This document shows, piece by piece, positions 54,890 to 63,121 of a DNA stretch of 64,000 bases. A program made the translations under genes and the position numbers. Numbering within the stretch: the stretch's first letter is position 1; the number at the start of each line of letters is the position of its first letter. The notes beneath the pieces are model-generated. The model was not told where the DNA came from and ran no database searches. It worked only from the letters and a program-made list of their open reading frames with translations. This stretch comes from Brachybacterium sillae (GTDB lineage: Bacteria; Actinomycetota; Actinomycetes; Actinomycetales; Dermabacteraceae), in the NCBI RefSeq assembly GCF_025028335.1, contig NZ_JAFEUW010000001.1, positions 310,001 to 374,000 of the forward strand, in the 5' to 3' direction.

Positions 54890-55666
54890 TCAGAGCATTC
54901 CCCACCAGGCGAGGAAACGTCGGCCGAAGATCACGGCGATCACCAGGATCACCAGCAGGTACCACAGCAGGGTGCACACCACCCAGTGCCGCAGCACGCG
55001 GGCCACCGGGGCGGGTAGGCGCAGCTGCCCGTCCTCGATCGCGTGGGCGAGATTCACGAAGAACATCGGGGCGGTGGCGGTCCACACCACCATGCACCAG
55101 AGGCAGAGCTTGCCCAGGATGAAGATCGCGTTGATCGCGAGCCAGTGCACGAAGGCGAAGGCGAACGTGGTGCCCCCCAGGGACGCCCAGCGGAACCAGC
55201 GCGGCAACACCGCCCGGGACAGCAGCAGCGAGCCCACCGCACCCATGATCGCGAAACCGCCGAGGCCCACCGCCATGTTCGGGATGTAGAAGGTGTTCGC
55301 CTGCCAGGACTGCATCACGCCGCCGCAGGAGACGAACGGGCTGATGTCGCAACTGAGTTTCGCCCCGGGGTTCGCCGCCAGGAACAGCCGCTCCATGAAC
55401 AGGATGACGGAGGCGATCCAGCCGACCAGCGACCCGATCACCAGCACCGCTCCGGTCAGCCGGTCGGGGGCGCGGCGGCGGGCGCGACGCTCCGCGGCGA
55501 GCTCGGCGTCAATCTCGGCGCGCAGAGCCTCCTCCTCAGCGGGGTCGAGAACATCGACCTCATCCACGGCGACGGCTCCGCCGCCCGGTCCAGCGGGGGC
55601 TCCCGACGGGTCGACAGCGGCAGTGGTCCGCACCGGGCTGTCCGGGTCGCGGGGATCGGGGCTCAT
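54890..55666 (-). CDS. Vitamin K epoxide reductase (VKOR) family protein
   Basis: A 258-residue membrane protein of the bacterial VKOR family, which re-oxidises a DsbA-type partner using quinone to make disulfides in exported proteins. The first cysteine pair is LSCDISPFVSCG and the quinone-site CxxC is in KLCLWCMVVW; five membrane helices occupy about 75-245. The N-terminal 70 residues are acidic, then basic (RRARRRAPDR), and lie in the cytoplasm. The ATG at 55666 follows GAGGAG. No fused thioredoxin domain is present and no dsbA gene is adjacent. Confidence 0.92.
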   Translation of the reverse strand: MSPDPRDPDSPVRTTAAVDPSGAPAGPGGGAVAVDEVDVLDPAEEEALRAEIDAELAAERRARRRAPDRLTGAVLVIGSLVGWIASVILFMERLFLAANPGAKLSCDISPFVSCGGVMQSWQANTFYIPNMAVGLGGFAIMGAVGSLLLSRAVLPRWFRWASLGGTTFAFAFVHWLAINAIFILGKLCLWCMVVWTATAPMFFVNLAHAIEDGQLRLPAPVARVLRHWVVCTLLWYLLVILVIAVIFGRRFLAWWGML

Positions 55667-55779
55667 GGTCTGCTCCTCGGAGCGCAGTGACGGGGGGTGG
55701 TGGCGGCAGGGCCGGATCCCGGTCCGCGCCGCATCCCAGTATCACAGGTCACGGGGCCCGGTGGGGGCTCCGAGAGTCC

Positions 55780-56772
55780 TCACCCTCGCGAGGAGACCGG
55801 GTGGGCACGGTACCAGTCGGCCACCCGGGCGAATCCTTCGTCGAGGCTGACCGCAGGGGTCCACTGCAGCCGCTCCCGGGTGGTGCGCTGGTCGAACCAG
55901 TGGGCGGTCGACAGCTGCTCGGCGAGGAACTCCGTCATCGGTGGTTCCTTCTCCCCAGGCAGGGCGGCGACGACGTTCTCGATCACCCGCCCGGCCAGGC
56001 GGGCGACCGACCCGGGGACCTTCCACCGGGGGCGCGGCACCCCGGCGGCATCGCACCAGCCTCCGAGCACGTCCCGGACGGTCCGGGGCTCACCGTTGGT
56101 CACCACGAAGCTCTCCCCGTGGACCTCGTCGAGGCGGTCGAGCGCGGCGACGATGGCGTCGGCCGCGTTGGTGACGTAGGTGGTGTCGATGAGGGCGAGT
56201 CCGTCGTCGAGCAGTGGCAGGCGCCCGGCGGCGGAGCGTTCCACGATCCGCCCGACGAGCTGCGTGTCACCCGGTCCCCACACCACGTGGGGGCGGATGG
56301 AGGTGACGAGCAGTCCGTGCTGACCGTCGGCCGCCATGGCCAGCTGTTCCGCGGCGGCCTTGGTGCGGGCGTAGGGGCCGCGGGCGCGCTGCGGGTCAGG
56401 CGGCGTGGCACCGAGGCCGACGATGGCGCGGCCCAGGTGCGCCACCGAGGGGGAGGAGATGTTCACCAGCCGGCCGCCGCCCTGCGCCTGCAGGGCCTCC
56501 ACCAGGGTGCGGGTGCCGTCGATGTTGACGCGGGCGAAGTCCGCCTCGGTGCCGGCGATCCCGACCTTCGCCGCGAGGTGGATGACCGCGTCGGCCCCCT
56601 CGACCGCGCGGCGCACCGCCGCGGGGTCGGTGAGGGAGCCGGTGATGTCGCGCGTGCCGGGGATGCCGGCAGGTCGGCGCTGGAACGTCAGCACCTGCTC
56701 GCCACGGTCCCTCAGGGTCTCCGCGACGGTGCGTCCGAGCATCCCGGAGGCGCCGGTCACCAGCACGGTCAC
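55780..56772 (-). CDS. oleD: 2-alkyl-3-oxoalkanoate reductase OleD
   Basis: NAD(P)-dependent short-chain reductase that converts the OleA product to a beta-hydroxy acid in long-chain olefin synthesis. The 330-residue protein has the Rossmann motif GASGMLG, an ARVNIDGTRTLVEA helix, the catalytic YARTK pair of the extended SDR/3-beta-HSD type, and IRPHVVWGPGD. GTG 56772 overlaps the oleBC stop by 4 bases. Alone this could be annotated as a generic NAD-dependent epimerase; the OleD call relies on its fusion-partner neighbours. Confidence 0.85.
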   Translation of the reverse strand: MTVLVTGASGMLGRTVAETLRDRGEQVLTFQRRPAGIPGTRDITGSLTDPAAVRRAVEGADAVIHLAAKVGIAGTEADFARVNIDGTRTLVEALQAQGGGRLVNISSPSVAHLGRAIVGLGATPPDPQRARGPYARTKAAAEQLAMAADGQHGLLVTSIRPHVVWGPGDTQLVGRIVERSAAGRLPLLDDGLALIDTTYVTNAADAIVAALDRLDEVHGESFVVTNGEPRTVRDVLGGWCDAAGVPRPRWKVPGSVARLAGRVIENVVAALPGEKEPPMTEFLAEQLSTAHWFDQRTTRERLQWTPAVSLDEGFARVADWYRAHPVSSRG

Positions 56773-59429
56773 AGCGGCACCACCCGCCCGGCGAGGCTGT
56801 CCTCGGCCCAGCGTGACAGGCGCGCCCGGTCGATCTTCGAGTTGTGACGCACGTCGGTGGGCAGGGTGCGGGTGGTGAACACGGCGACGACGTCATGACC
56901 GGTCGCCTCCCGCACCGCCCGCCGGACGGCCTCCTGCAGGGCGGTCGAGGCGGCTCGCGGCCGCGTCGGGGTCCCGGGCCGTGCCTCCTCGACGGTCTCG
57001 ACGACGACCACCAGCTGCTGGGTGCCGCGGGGGCCCACCGCGGCGGCTCCGGCCCGGCGCACCGTCGGCACGCTCTCGGCGGCCGATTCGACCCGCACCG
57101 GGGTGAGCAGCCCGTCGGCAGCGGCGATCACGTGGGCCACGCGGCCCTCCACCCACAGGCGGCCATCGGCATCGAGGTGCCCGACGTCCCCGGTGGCATG
57201 CCATCCCGGCACCCGGGACGATTCGCGGGTGGTGCCCCACAGCATGAGGTAGCGGTCACGCACGTGTGGCGCCTGCACCAGGATCTCGCCGACCACGCCG
57301 GGGCGGTCGGTGGGCTCCCCCGCGGGGCGTCCGCTGTCGTCCAGGGGCTGGATCGCCACCCGCACGCGCGGCACCGGCCGCCCGACGACGACGCCGTCGC
57401 CCTCCCCGGCGGCGCGGATGCCGTCGAGGTCGATGGCGGTCACCGCGAGGCACTCCGTCATCCCATACGGAGTGAGGGCCCGGGCGTTCGGCAGGACATC
57501 CCGCAGCTCCTCCAACAGGTGCGCGGGAATCGGCGCCCCGGCGGAGAAGAAGCTCGGAACCCGGGCGAGGACCTCCCGCTGGTGGTCGCTGAGCGGACCG
57601 GCGGTGGCGATGATGTTGCGCAGCGCCGCGGGGGCGGTGAACACCGCGGGCGCACCCAGGGTCTCGACGGCGTCGGCCAGGGCCGCGGCGGTGAGCTCCC
57701 CGGGCCGGGTGACATCCATGTCGGGCACCACCGACGGCGCGCCGAGGGCCGGGCCGAGCAGCGCGAAGGGCGCGAACCCGGCGACGAGCCCGCGTTCCGG
57801 CTGCAGCCCGAGGGTGTCACCGACAGCGGCGAACATGGCCCCCATCTGGCGGTGGGTGTACACGGCGCCCTTCGCCGGCCCGGTCGAGCCGGAGGTGAAC
57901 AGCACGGCGGCATCGGCGTCCTGATCTGGCCAGGGCTGGTCGAGCGGGGCCCCGAGCTCCCGCATGCGGCGACCCTCCGCGGCGAGCTGCGCGATGCTGG
58001 TGTCGACGCCGAGGACGCGCCGGTCGATCGTCGGCAGCTGCGCGACGGAGATCCGTCGGCCCGGCCAGCCGAGGGTCCGGGCCGCGGCCAGCGCCTTCGG
58101 GATGCCGATGATGTGGTCGGGGTGGGAGCCGATGACGGCGCGGGTGAGTCCCTCGACGCCGAGGCCGGCGTCGGCGATCACCGCGACCGCACCGATCCGC
58201 AGGCTGGCGTACAGCACGGCGGTGAGGTCCGCCCCCGGCGGCACGAGGATGCTGAGACGCTGGCCGGGGCGGATGCCGTGGGCGAGCATCCCGGCGGCGA
58301 GATCCTCGACGCGGGTGGCCAGCTGGCCCCAGCTGATGGTGCGTCCGGGACCGGTGCCGGTCATCTCCACCACGGCGGGTTCATGGCGGTGCAGCGGATC
58401 CGCGGCGTGGCGGATGATCGCCTCCCCCAGGTGCATCGGCGGGGCCTGCTCGGCGGCGTCGGACACCGCACGATGCTGCGGTCGCTCGGCGTGCTGCGGG
58501 TCCTCCCCGAAGGTGTCGCGCAGCCAGTCGGCGACCAGGGCGGCGACGGGCCGGTCCTCCCACACCAGGTGGGAGGCGCCCTCGTAGCGGTGCACGTCGG
58601 CATGCGGCACCCGGTCCAGCAGGTCGCGCAGGAAACGATCGGAGAAGGTGACGTCCTTCGGCCCCCACACCATGAGGGTCGGCACGTCCAGGCCGCGCAG
58701 GTCCTCGGCCACGCGGTCCATGGTGGCGCGGCTGGGGTGGTCGGCGGCGGCGGGGATGTCCGCCACGAAGGCCTCGATGCCGCGGCGACGTGCCCGGACG
58801 CGATACGGCGCCAGGTACGCCTCCCGCACCTCCGGGGTGAGCTGCGGGTGCAGTGCGAGGGTGGTGCGCAGGAATGCGTCGCTGATCGACGTGGTGGCGG
58901 GCAGCACCGCGGGGCTCGTCGCCAGCTGCAGGGCGGCGGGGAGCTTCTGGTCGAGCTCCTGGTGCACCCCCGTGTTGGTGAGGACCATGCCGACGACGTC
59001 GTGGCGGTTGTCCAGCGCCCAGCCGACGGAGACCAGACCGCCCCAGTCATGACCGATGGTCACGATCGGCCCGTGCAGGGAGAGGGCGTCGGTGAGCATC
59101 GACAGGTCGGTGATGCGGTCCTGCAGGCGGCGGGTGATACCGGTGCGCTCCGACCAGCCCATCTCCAGCTGGTCCACGGCGATGACCCGCCACGGCAGAT
59201 CCTGCGTGAACAGGGAGCGGAACAGGAACGAGAACGTCGGGTTGCCATGCACCGCGAGGATCGTGCCGACCGGCCGGATGCCGCGCTCCGCGAGCAGCGG
59301 GGCGGAGTCCAGCAGGTGCCAGCGGCGGCGCTCACCGGTGTGGTCGCGCACCTCGATCCGTCGCGAGAGCCTCGGGTCGACCCCCGGCAGCGCAGGGACC
59401 TCGGTGCCGTCGTCGGAGCGGCGATTCAC
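56769..59429 (-). CDS. oleBC: OleBC fusion: beta-lactone decarboxylase and beta-lactone synthetase
   Basis: An 886-residue bifunctional enzyme for the last steps of olefin synthesis. OleB (about 1-310) is an alpha/beta hydrolase of the haloalkane-dehalogenase branch, with nucleophile Asp128 in GHDWGG, an acid in GPKDVTF (Asp259) and His287 in GASHLVW; it splits the beta-lactone into an alkene and CO2. OleC (about 335-886) is an AMP-forming ligase-like enzyme with P-loop FTSGSTGPAK (511-520), YGMTEC, TGDVGHLD and the C-terminal NSKIDRA lysine; it closes the beta-lactone. The fused order is known from Micrococcus. GTG 59429 overlaps the oleA stop. Confidence 0.9.
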   Translation of the reverse strand: MNRRSDDGTEVPALPGVDPRLSRRIEVRDHTGERRRWHLLDSAPLLAERGIRPVGTILAVHGNPTFSFLFRSLFTQDLPWRVIAVDQLEMGWSERTGITRRLQDRITDLSMLTDALSLHGPIVTIGHDWGGLVSVGWALDNRHDVVGMVLTNTGVHQELDQKLPAALQLATSPAVLPATTSISDAFLRTTLALHPQLTPEVREAYLAPYRVRARRRGIEAFVADIPAAADHPSRATMDRVAEDLRGLDVPTLMVWGPKDVTFSDRFLRDLLDRVPHADVHRYEGASHLVWEDRPVAALVADWLRDTFGEDPQHAERPQHRAVSDAAEQAPPMHLGEAIIRHAADPLHRHEPAVVEMTGTGPGRTISWGQLATRVEDLAAGMLAHGIRPGQRLSILVPPGADLTAVLYASLRIGAVAVIADAGLGVEGLTRAVIGSHPDHIIGIPKALAAARTLGWPGRRISVAQLPTIDRRVLGVDTSIAQLAAEGRRMRELGAPLDQPWPDQDADAAVLFTSGSTGPAKGAVYTHRQMGAMFAAVGDTLGLQPERGLVAGFAPFALLGPALGAPSVVPDMDVTRPGELTAAALADAVETLGAPAVFTAPAALRNIIATAGPLSDHQREVLARVPSFFSAGAPIPAHLLEELRDVLPNARALTPYGMTECLAVTAIDLDGIRAAGEGDGVVVGRPVPRVRVAIQPLDDSGRPAGEPTDRPGVVGEILVQAPHVRDRYLMLWGTTRESSRVPGWHATGDVGHLDADGRLWVEGRVAHVIAAADGLLTPVRVESAAESVPTVRRAGAAAVGPRGTQQLVVVVETVEEARPGTPTRPRAASTALQEAVRRAVREATGHDVVAVFTTRTLPTDVRHNSKIDRARLSRWAEDSLAGRVVPL

Positions 59430-60454
59430 CACGTGACCTCCATGAAGGCGGTGTTGAGTCCGGAACCGACACCCAGCAGCAGCACCCGGTCGCCGCGCTG
59501 GATGTTCGGCTGATGCTTGGCGAGGGTCATGGGCACGGCCTCCGCGGCGACGTTCCCCCAGTCGGGGAAGGTCACCGGGATCTTCTCCATGCCCACACCG
59601 CTGATCTTCGCGAAGTTGCGGGTGTACACCATGGAGACCTGGTGGGGGATGCAGTGGTCGACGGAGCGCAGATCGGCGCCGCCCTCGTTCGCGGCCCGCC
59701 AGGTGTCCATGATCAGGGAGATGCCGTTCTCCAGCAGCCCCTCGGAGTCGGTGCGCATGTCGTGCATGTTGCCGATGCACAGCTCGTGGTGCTCTGTGCC
59801 GGCACGGGCATGGGTGCGCACCAGGCGGTGGCCCTCGGGGTGGCGGTCGGCGGGGCCGAGCACCGCCGCGGCGGCACCGGAGCCGAGGGTGAGGGAGGCG
59901 AACTGGTTGTTGAAATCGGCCCGGGTGGCGCCCTTGGAGTTGAGACGCTCGATAGTGCCGCGCTGCACGCGCTCGACGTCCTCGGCACCGACGACCAGGG
60001 CGTACTCGATCTGCCCGGTGTCGATCATGCCGGCGGCCATCGTCATGGCGTTGACGAAGCCGAGGCAGGCGTTGGTGATGTCGAAGTCCATCGCGGAGAT
60101 CGGCAGCCCGAGCGCATGGTGGACGCTGGTGGCGACGGCCGGTTCGAGGTTCTGCCGCGACACCGAGGCGTTGATGATCAGGCCCACCTGGTCGCGGGTG
60201 ATCCCGGCGTGGGCGAGGGCCCGCTCGGCGGCCAGGACGATGCCCTGGCGCCAACCGTTCTCCGGGTCACGCCACCAGCGCCGCTCGTACACCCCCGCCA
60301 CGCGCTGCAGCACGCCCTTGGGCAGACGCAGCCGACGCCGCGCGGGGGCGAGCATCTCGTCGATCTCGTCGGAGGTCACGGGAACCTGCGCCTCGGTGGC
60401 CTCGACGGCGAGCAGCGCCGTGTTGCGATGCTGGATGGTGGTGTTGCCGTTCAC
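59426..60454 (-). CDS. oleA: Acyl-CoA head-to-head condensing enzyme OleA
   Basis: A 342-residue thiolase-fold enzyme that joins two fatty acyl-CoAs head-to-head in olefin synthesis. Besides the KAS III-like triad Cys130 (TNACLGF), His271 (IPHQ) and Asn301 (DWGNVAAEA), it has Glu104 in QNLEPAVA, 26 residues before the cysteine. The same spacing is known between the OleA-specific catalytic glutamate and cysteine (Glu117 and Cys143) in Xanthomonas OleA, which FabH lacks. The start GTG 60454 has a weak GAGG-type site; upstream sequence in frame has no similarity. It begins the oleA-oleBC-oleD operon. Confidence 0.9.
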   Translation of the reverse strand: MNGNTTIQHRNTALLAVEATEAQVPVTSDEIDEMLAPARRRLRLPKGVLQRVAGVYERRWWRDPENGWRQGIVLAAERALAHAGITRDQVGLIINASVSRQNLEPAVATSVHHALGLPISAMDFDITNACLGFVNAMTMAAGMIDTGQIEYALVVGAEDVERVQRGTIERLNSKGATRADFNNQFASLTLGSGAAAAVLGPADRHPEGHRLVRTHARAGTEHHELCIGNMHDMRTDSEGLLENGISLIMDTWRAANEGGADLRSVDHCIPHQVSMVYTRNFAKISGVGMEKIPVTFPDWGNVAAEAVPMTLAKHQPNIQRGDRVLLLGVGSGLNTAFMEVTW

Positions 60455-60624
60455 GCCTCGCCTCGTCCGTCCTTCTGTGGGCGTAGTGATGTCTCCCCGG
60501 GCACGGGGGTCCCATTGTCCCACCGGTCACCTGACCGATGCCCGAGCAGGTGGTGGCCGCCACGCCGGTGCGCCCCCCGACTCGGCTCGCCATCCGGCCC
60601 CGGGGCGCCTCTCGGCGCGCGCGG

Positions 60625-61569
60625 TCACCGGGCCTCGGGGATCTCCAGGTGGTGCCCGAGGTGGTGGCGGGCGAAGAGCAGGCACTGGCGCAGGGTCTCC
60701 CGCCGCTTCTCCTCGGAGCCGCTGGTGCTCACCTCCAGCAGCACGGAGCCGCCCCAGCCGCGGTTCGCGAGCCGACGCAGCACCTCCGCGCAGGGCTGGT
60801 TCCCCTCCCCCGGCGGCAGGTGTTCGTCCTTGGTGGTGGTACCGCTGCCGTCGGCCAGATGCAGGTGGGTGAGCCGGTCCCCCAGGCGGTCGATCATCGC
60901 GAGGGCGTCATCCCCGGCGGTGGCCGCATGGGAGAGGTCCACGGTCACGTGGGCGTAGTCCTCGTCGGTGGGGTCATGATCGGGCAGGTAGATCATCGCC
61001 TCGCGCACCCCCAGCCGCCATGGGTACATGTTCTCCACGGCGATCGCCACACCGCTCTCCCGTTCAAGCCGCGCGACGCCGTCGACGAACTCACGGGCGT
61101 AGCTGCCCTGCCAGCGGAACGGCGGATGCGCCACGACCGTCGGGACGCCGAGCTCCTGAGCCAGCTCCACGGTGCGGGTGATCTTCGGCCACGGCGACAG
61201 GCCCCACACGCTCTGCAGGAAGAACAGCGTGGGGGCGTGCAGAGACAGGATCGGCTGCTCGTAGCGCTGGGAATACTCCCGCAGGGTGGCGGCGTCGCGG
61301 GTGTCCTTCGGCACCGACACCATCACCTCGACACCGTCGTACCCGAGCTCCGCGCTGATCCGGAAGCAGTGCTCGAGCCCGAGGGGGAAGACGGAGGAGG
61401 AGCTGAGGCCGACGGGGATGCGACGCGTCGGTTCCTGATCGCTGCGGGGATCGCCCGCGGCCAGGCGCCGGCTGAGGGCCTCCCGCCCGCTGCGGTGAGC
61501 GCTGCTGGGTCGGGTCAGGGGCTTGCGCTGCCCGCTCGGGCGGGCGCCGTCACCCGACGGAGAACTCAC
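60625..61569 (-). CDS. Sugar phosphate isomerase/epimerase-like TIM-barrel protein
   Basis: A 314-residue protein of the xylose isomerase-like AP endonuclease 2 superfamily. The barrel starts after a disordered Ser/Arg/Pro-rich head of about 50 residues with IPVGLSSSSVFPLG, then GYDGVEVMVS, the metal-ligand segments VVAHPPF, IAVENMYPW, VTVDLSHAATAGDD and HLHLADGS, and ends with LLEVSTSG. These histidines, Glu and Asp suit a divalent-metal enzyme acting on a sugar or keto-acid. GTG 61569 has GGAGG 5 bases upstream. It lies 170 bases upstream of the ole operon on the same strand; a functional link is unproven. Confidence 0.8.
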   Translation of the reverse strand: MSSPSGDGARPSGQRKPLTRPSSAHRSGREALSRRLAAGDPRSDQEPTRRIPVGLSSSSVFPLGLEHCFRISAELGYDGVEVMVSVPKDTRDAATLREYSQRYEQPILSLHAPTLFFLQSVWGLSPWPKITRTVELAQELGVPTVVAHPPFRWQGSYAREFVDGVARLERESGVAIAVENMYPWRLGVREAMIYLPDHDPTDEDYAHVTVDLSHAATAGDDALAMIDRLGDRLTHLHLADGSGTTTKDEHLPPGEGNQPCAEVLRRLANRGWGGSVLLEVSTSGSEEKRRETLRQCLLFARHHLGHHLEIPEAR

Positions 61570-61728
61570 GGCACCTCCAGGGCCTCGGGGATGCGCCCAG
61601 TATCCACCGCCCGTCTGGATCGCTGACGCCCCGCCCCGACCCCGTCAGCCTCGTAGACTGCAGGGCGCTCCCGGCCGCGCCAGTCGGCGCCCGGCCGGAC
61701 CATTCCGCTGCTGACCCGGAGGACCTGC

Positions 61729-62367
61729 GTGGCCAAGCTGCACTTCAAGTACGGGGCGATGAACTCCGGGAAGTCCGACACCCTGATCAAGACCGCGTAC
61801 AACTACGCCGAGCGGGGACTCGCGACGATCACCGTGAAACCCGCCCTGGACACCAAGGGGGAGGACTGGGTGGTGGCACGCGGGGGTGCGCGCCGCCGCG
61901 TCGATGTGCTCATCGGCGCCGAGGAGGATCTGCGCGAGGCGATCCGGGTGGAGGCCGACCGGCGGGGTCTGCGCCCGCTGCACTGCGTGCTGGTGGATGA
62001 GTCGCAGTTCCTCCGGCCCGAGCAGATCGACCAGCTGTTCCTGGTCGCGAAGGTCGATGACATCTCCGTGATCTGCTACGGCCTGCGCACCGACTTCCTC
62101 ACCCGCCAGTTCCCGGGGTCGAGCCGTCTGTTCCAGTTGGCCGACAACTTCGAGAAGCTCCCGACGATGTGCCGTTGCGGCCGCCAGGCGGAGTTCAACT
62201 GCCGCGTGGTGGACGGGCGTCACGTGTTCCATGGGGACCAGGTGGCGATCGACGGCGCGGGCAGTGTGACGTACGAGTCGCTGTGCGGGCAGTGCTTCAT
62301 GCAGGAGCAGAGCGCGGCGGGTGCCGCGGTCATCGGACCACCACACCCGCCGCGAGCGTCCGCCTGA
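61729..62367 (+). CDS. tdk: Thymidine kinase (type II)
   Basis: Salvage enzyme phosphorylating thymidine. The 212-residue protein has Walker A GAMNSGKS (9-16), the VLVDESQFL Walker B region, and a C-terminal zinc lasso with CRCGRQAEF and CGQC. The start is GTG 61729 with GGAGG upstream. Convergent with the small membrane protein gene, with GC-rich inverted repeats in the 48-base gap between them. Confidence 0.95.
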   Translation: MAKLHFKYGAMNSGKSDTLIKTAYNYAERGLATITVKPALDTKGEDWVVARGGARRRVDVLIGAEEDLREAIRVEADRRGLRPLHCVLVDESQFLRPEQIDQLFLVAKVDDISVICYGLRTDFLTRQFPGSSRLFQLADNFEKLPTMCRCGRQAEFNCRVVDGRHVFHGDQVAIDGAGSVTYESLCGQCFMQEQSAAGAAVIGPPHPPRASA

Positions 62368-62415
62368 CCGGCGGACGGAAAGGGGATCGGGCGCGCTGCG
62401 GCGCGCGCCGCCGGA

Positions 62416-62790
62416 TCAGGCGCCGAGCGGCTTGTCCCCCACCTGGGCGTCGCCGCCGGCCACGCCGTCGACGTCACCGGTGGGCAGGTCCGCACCGGTG
62501 GAGGTGTCGGAGGAGCCGCCGGAGACCTTGTCCTTGACGGCGGAGGTGCCCTGGGCCACGGTGGCCTTCACCTGATCGGCGACGCCGGGGGCCTTCTCCT
62601 TGGCGGTGGCAGCGGCGTCCTGCGCCAGCTGCGTGGCCTTCTGCTTGGCCTCGTCGGCCTTGGCGCGGACGGTCGGGTCCTCGGCGACACCGCGGACGGC
62701 GGACTCGATCTTCTCGTAGGGTTCACGGCCCATCTTCGAGCCGAGCACGAACCCGACGGCGAGACCGATGAACAGGATGACCTTCTTCAT
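62416..62790 (-). CDS. YtxH-like small membrane-anchored protein
   Basis: A 124-residue protein with one N-terminal membrane helix (MKKVILFIGLAVGFVLGSKMG), an adjacent YtxH-type REPYEKIES segment and an Ala/Lys-rich amphipathic helical body, then a Gly/Asp/Ser-rich tail. Such proteins are stress-associated and of unknown function. The ATG at 62790 follows GAAGGA by 8 bases. The helical part resembles late-embryogenesis or CsbD-like repeats in composition only. Confidence 0.7.
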   Translation of the reverse strand: MKKVILFIGLAVGFVLGSKMGREPYEKIESAVRGVAEDPTVRAKADEAKQKATQLAQDAAATAKEKAPGVADQVKATVAQGTSAVKDKVSGGSSDTSTGADLPTGDVDGVAGGDAQVGDKPLGA

Positions 62791-63121
62791 GGTGGTGTCC
62801 TTCCCAGGGATGAGAGGGGGCTGGACCGAGGGCCGACCGGGCCCCGGCCCCGCAGATGCACGTCGATCGTGTCACATCGGGACTGGGGCTGTCTCGGATC
62901 ACGCACGGAAGGCGAGGCCCCGCGGCCGTTCGATGGGGTCGATCGCCACCTCCGGTCCCATCCGATACCCGGTGGTCTCCGCCGCGGACGTAGTGTGATC
63001 GAGATCGGGCCCACGGGCCCGGTCGTGGGCTCCGGCCGACTCATAGGATGAGCGCCGTCCCACCGGACGACCCCACCGCGCGCCGGGACCCCCGTCGCGC
63101 CCACTGTCGAAGGAGACACCC
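62791..63121 (+). other. Intergenic region between the YtxH-like gene and putA
   Basis: A 331-base gap with no convincing gene. TAGGAT at 63044-63049 may be the -10 of putA, giving a leader of about 65 bases; TAGTGT at 62991-62996 is a second candidate. AAGGAG at 63110-63115 sets the putA start. Promoters for the YtxH-like gene must lie on the minus strand in the left half. Confidence 0.45.

Noticed and set aside
58520-59429. Haloalkane dehalogenase annotation for the hydrolase domain
   Set aside because: Asp nucleophile motif GHDWGG fits that fold, but fusion to OleC and adjacency to OleA and OleD identify it as OleB.
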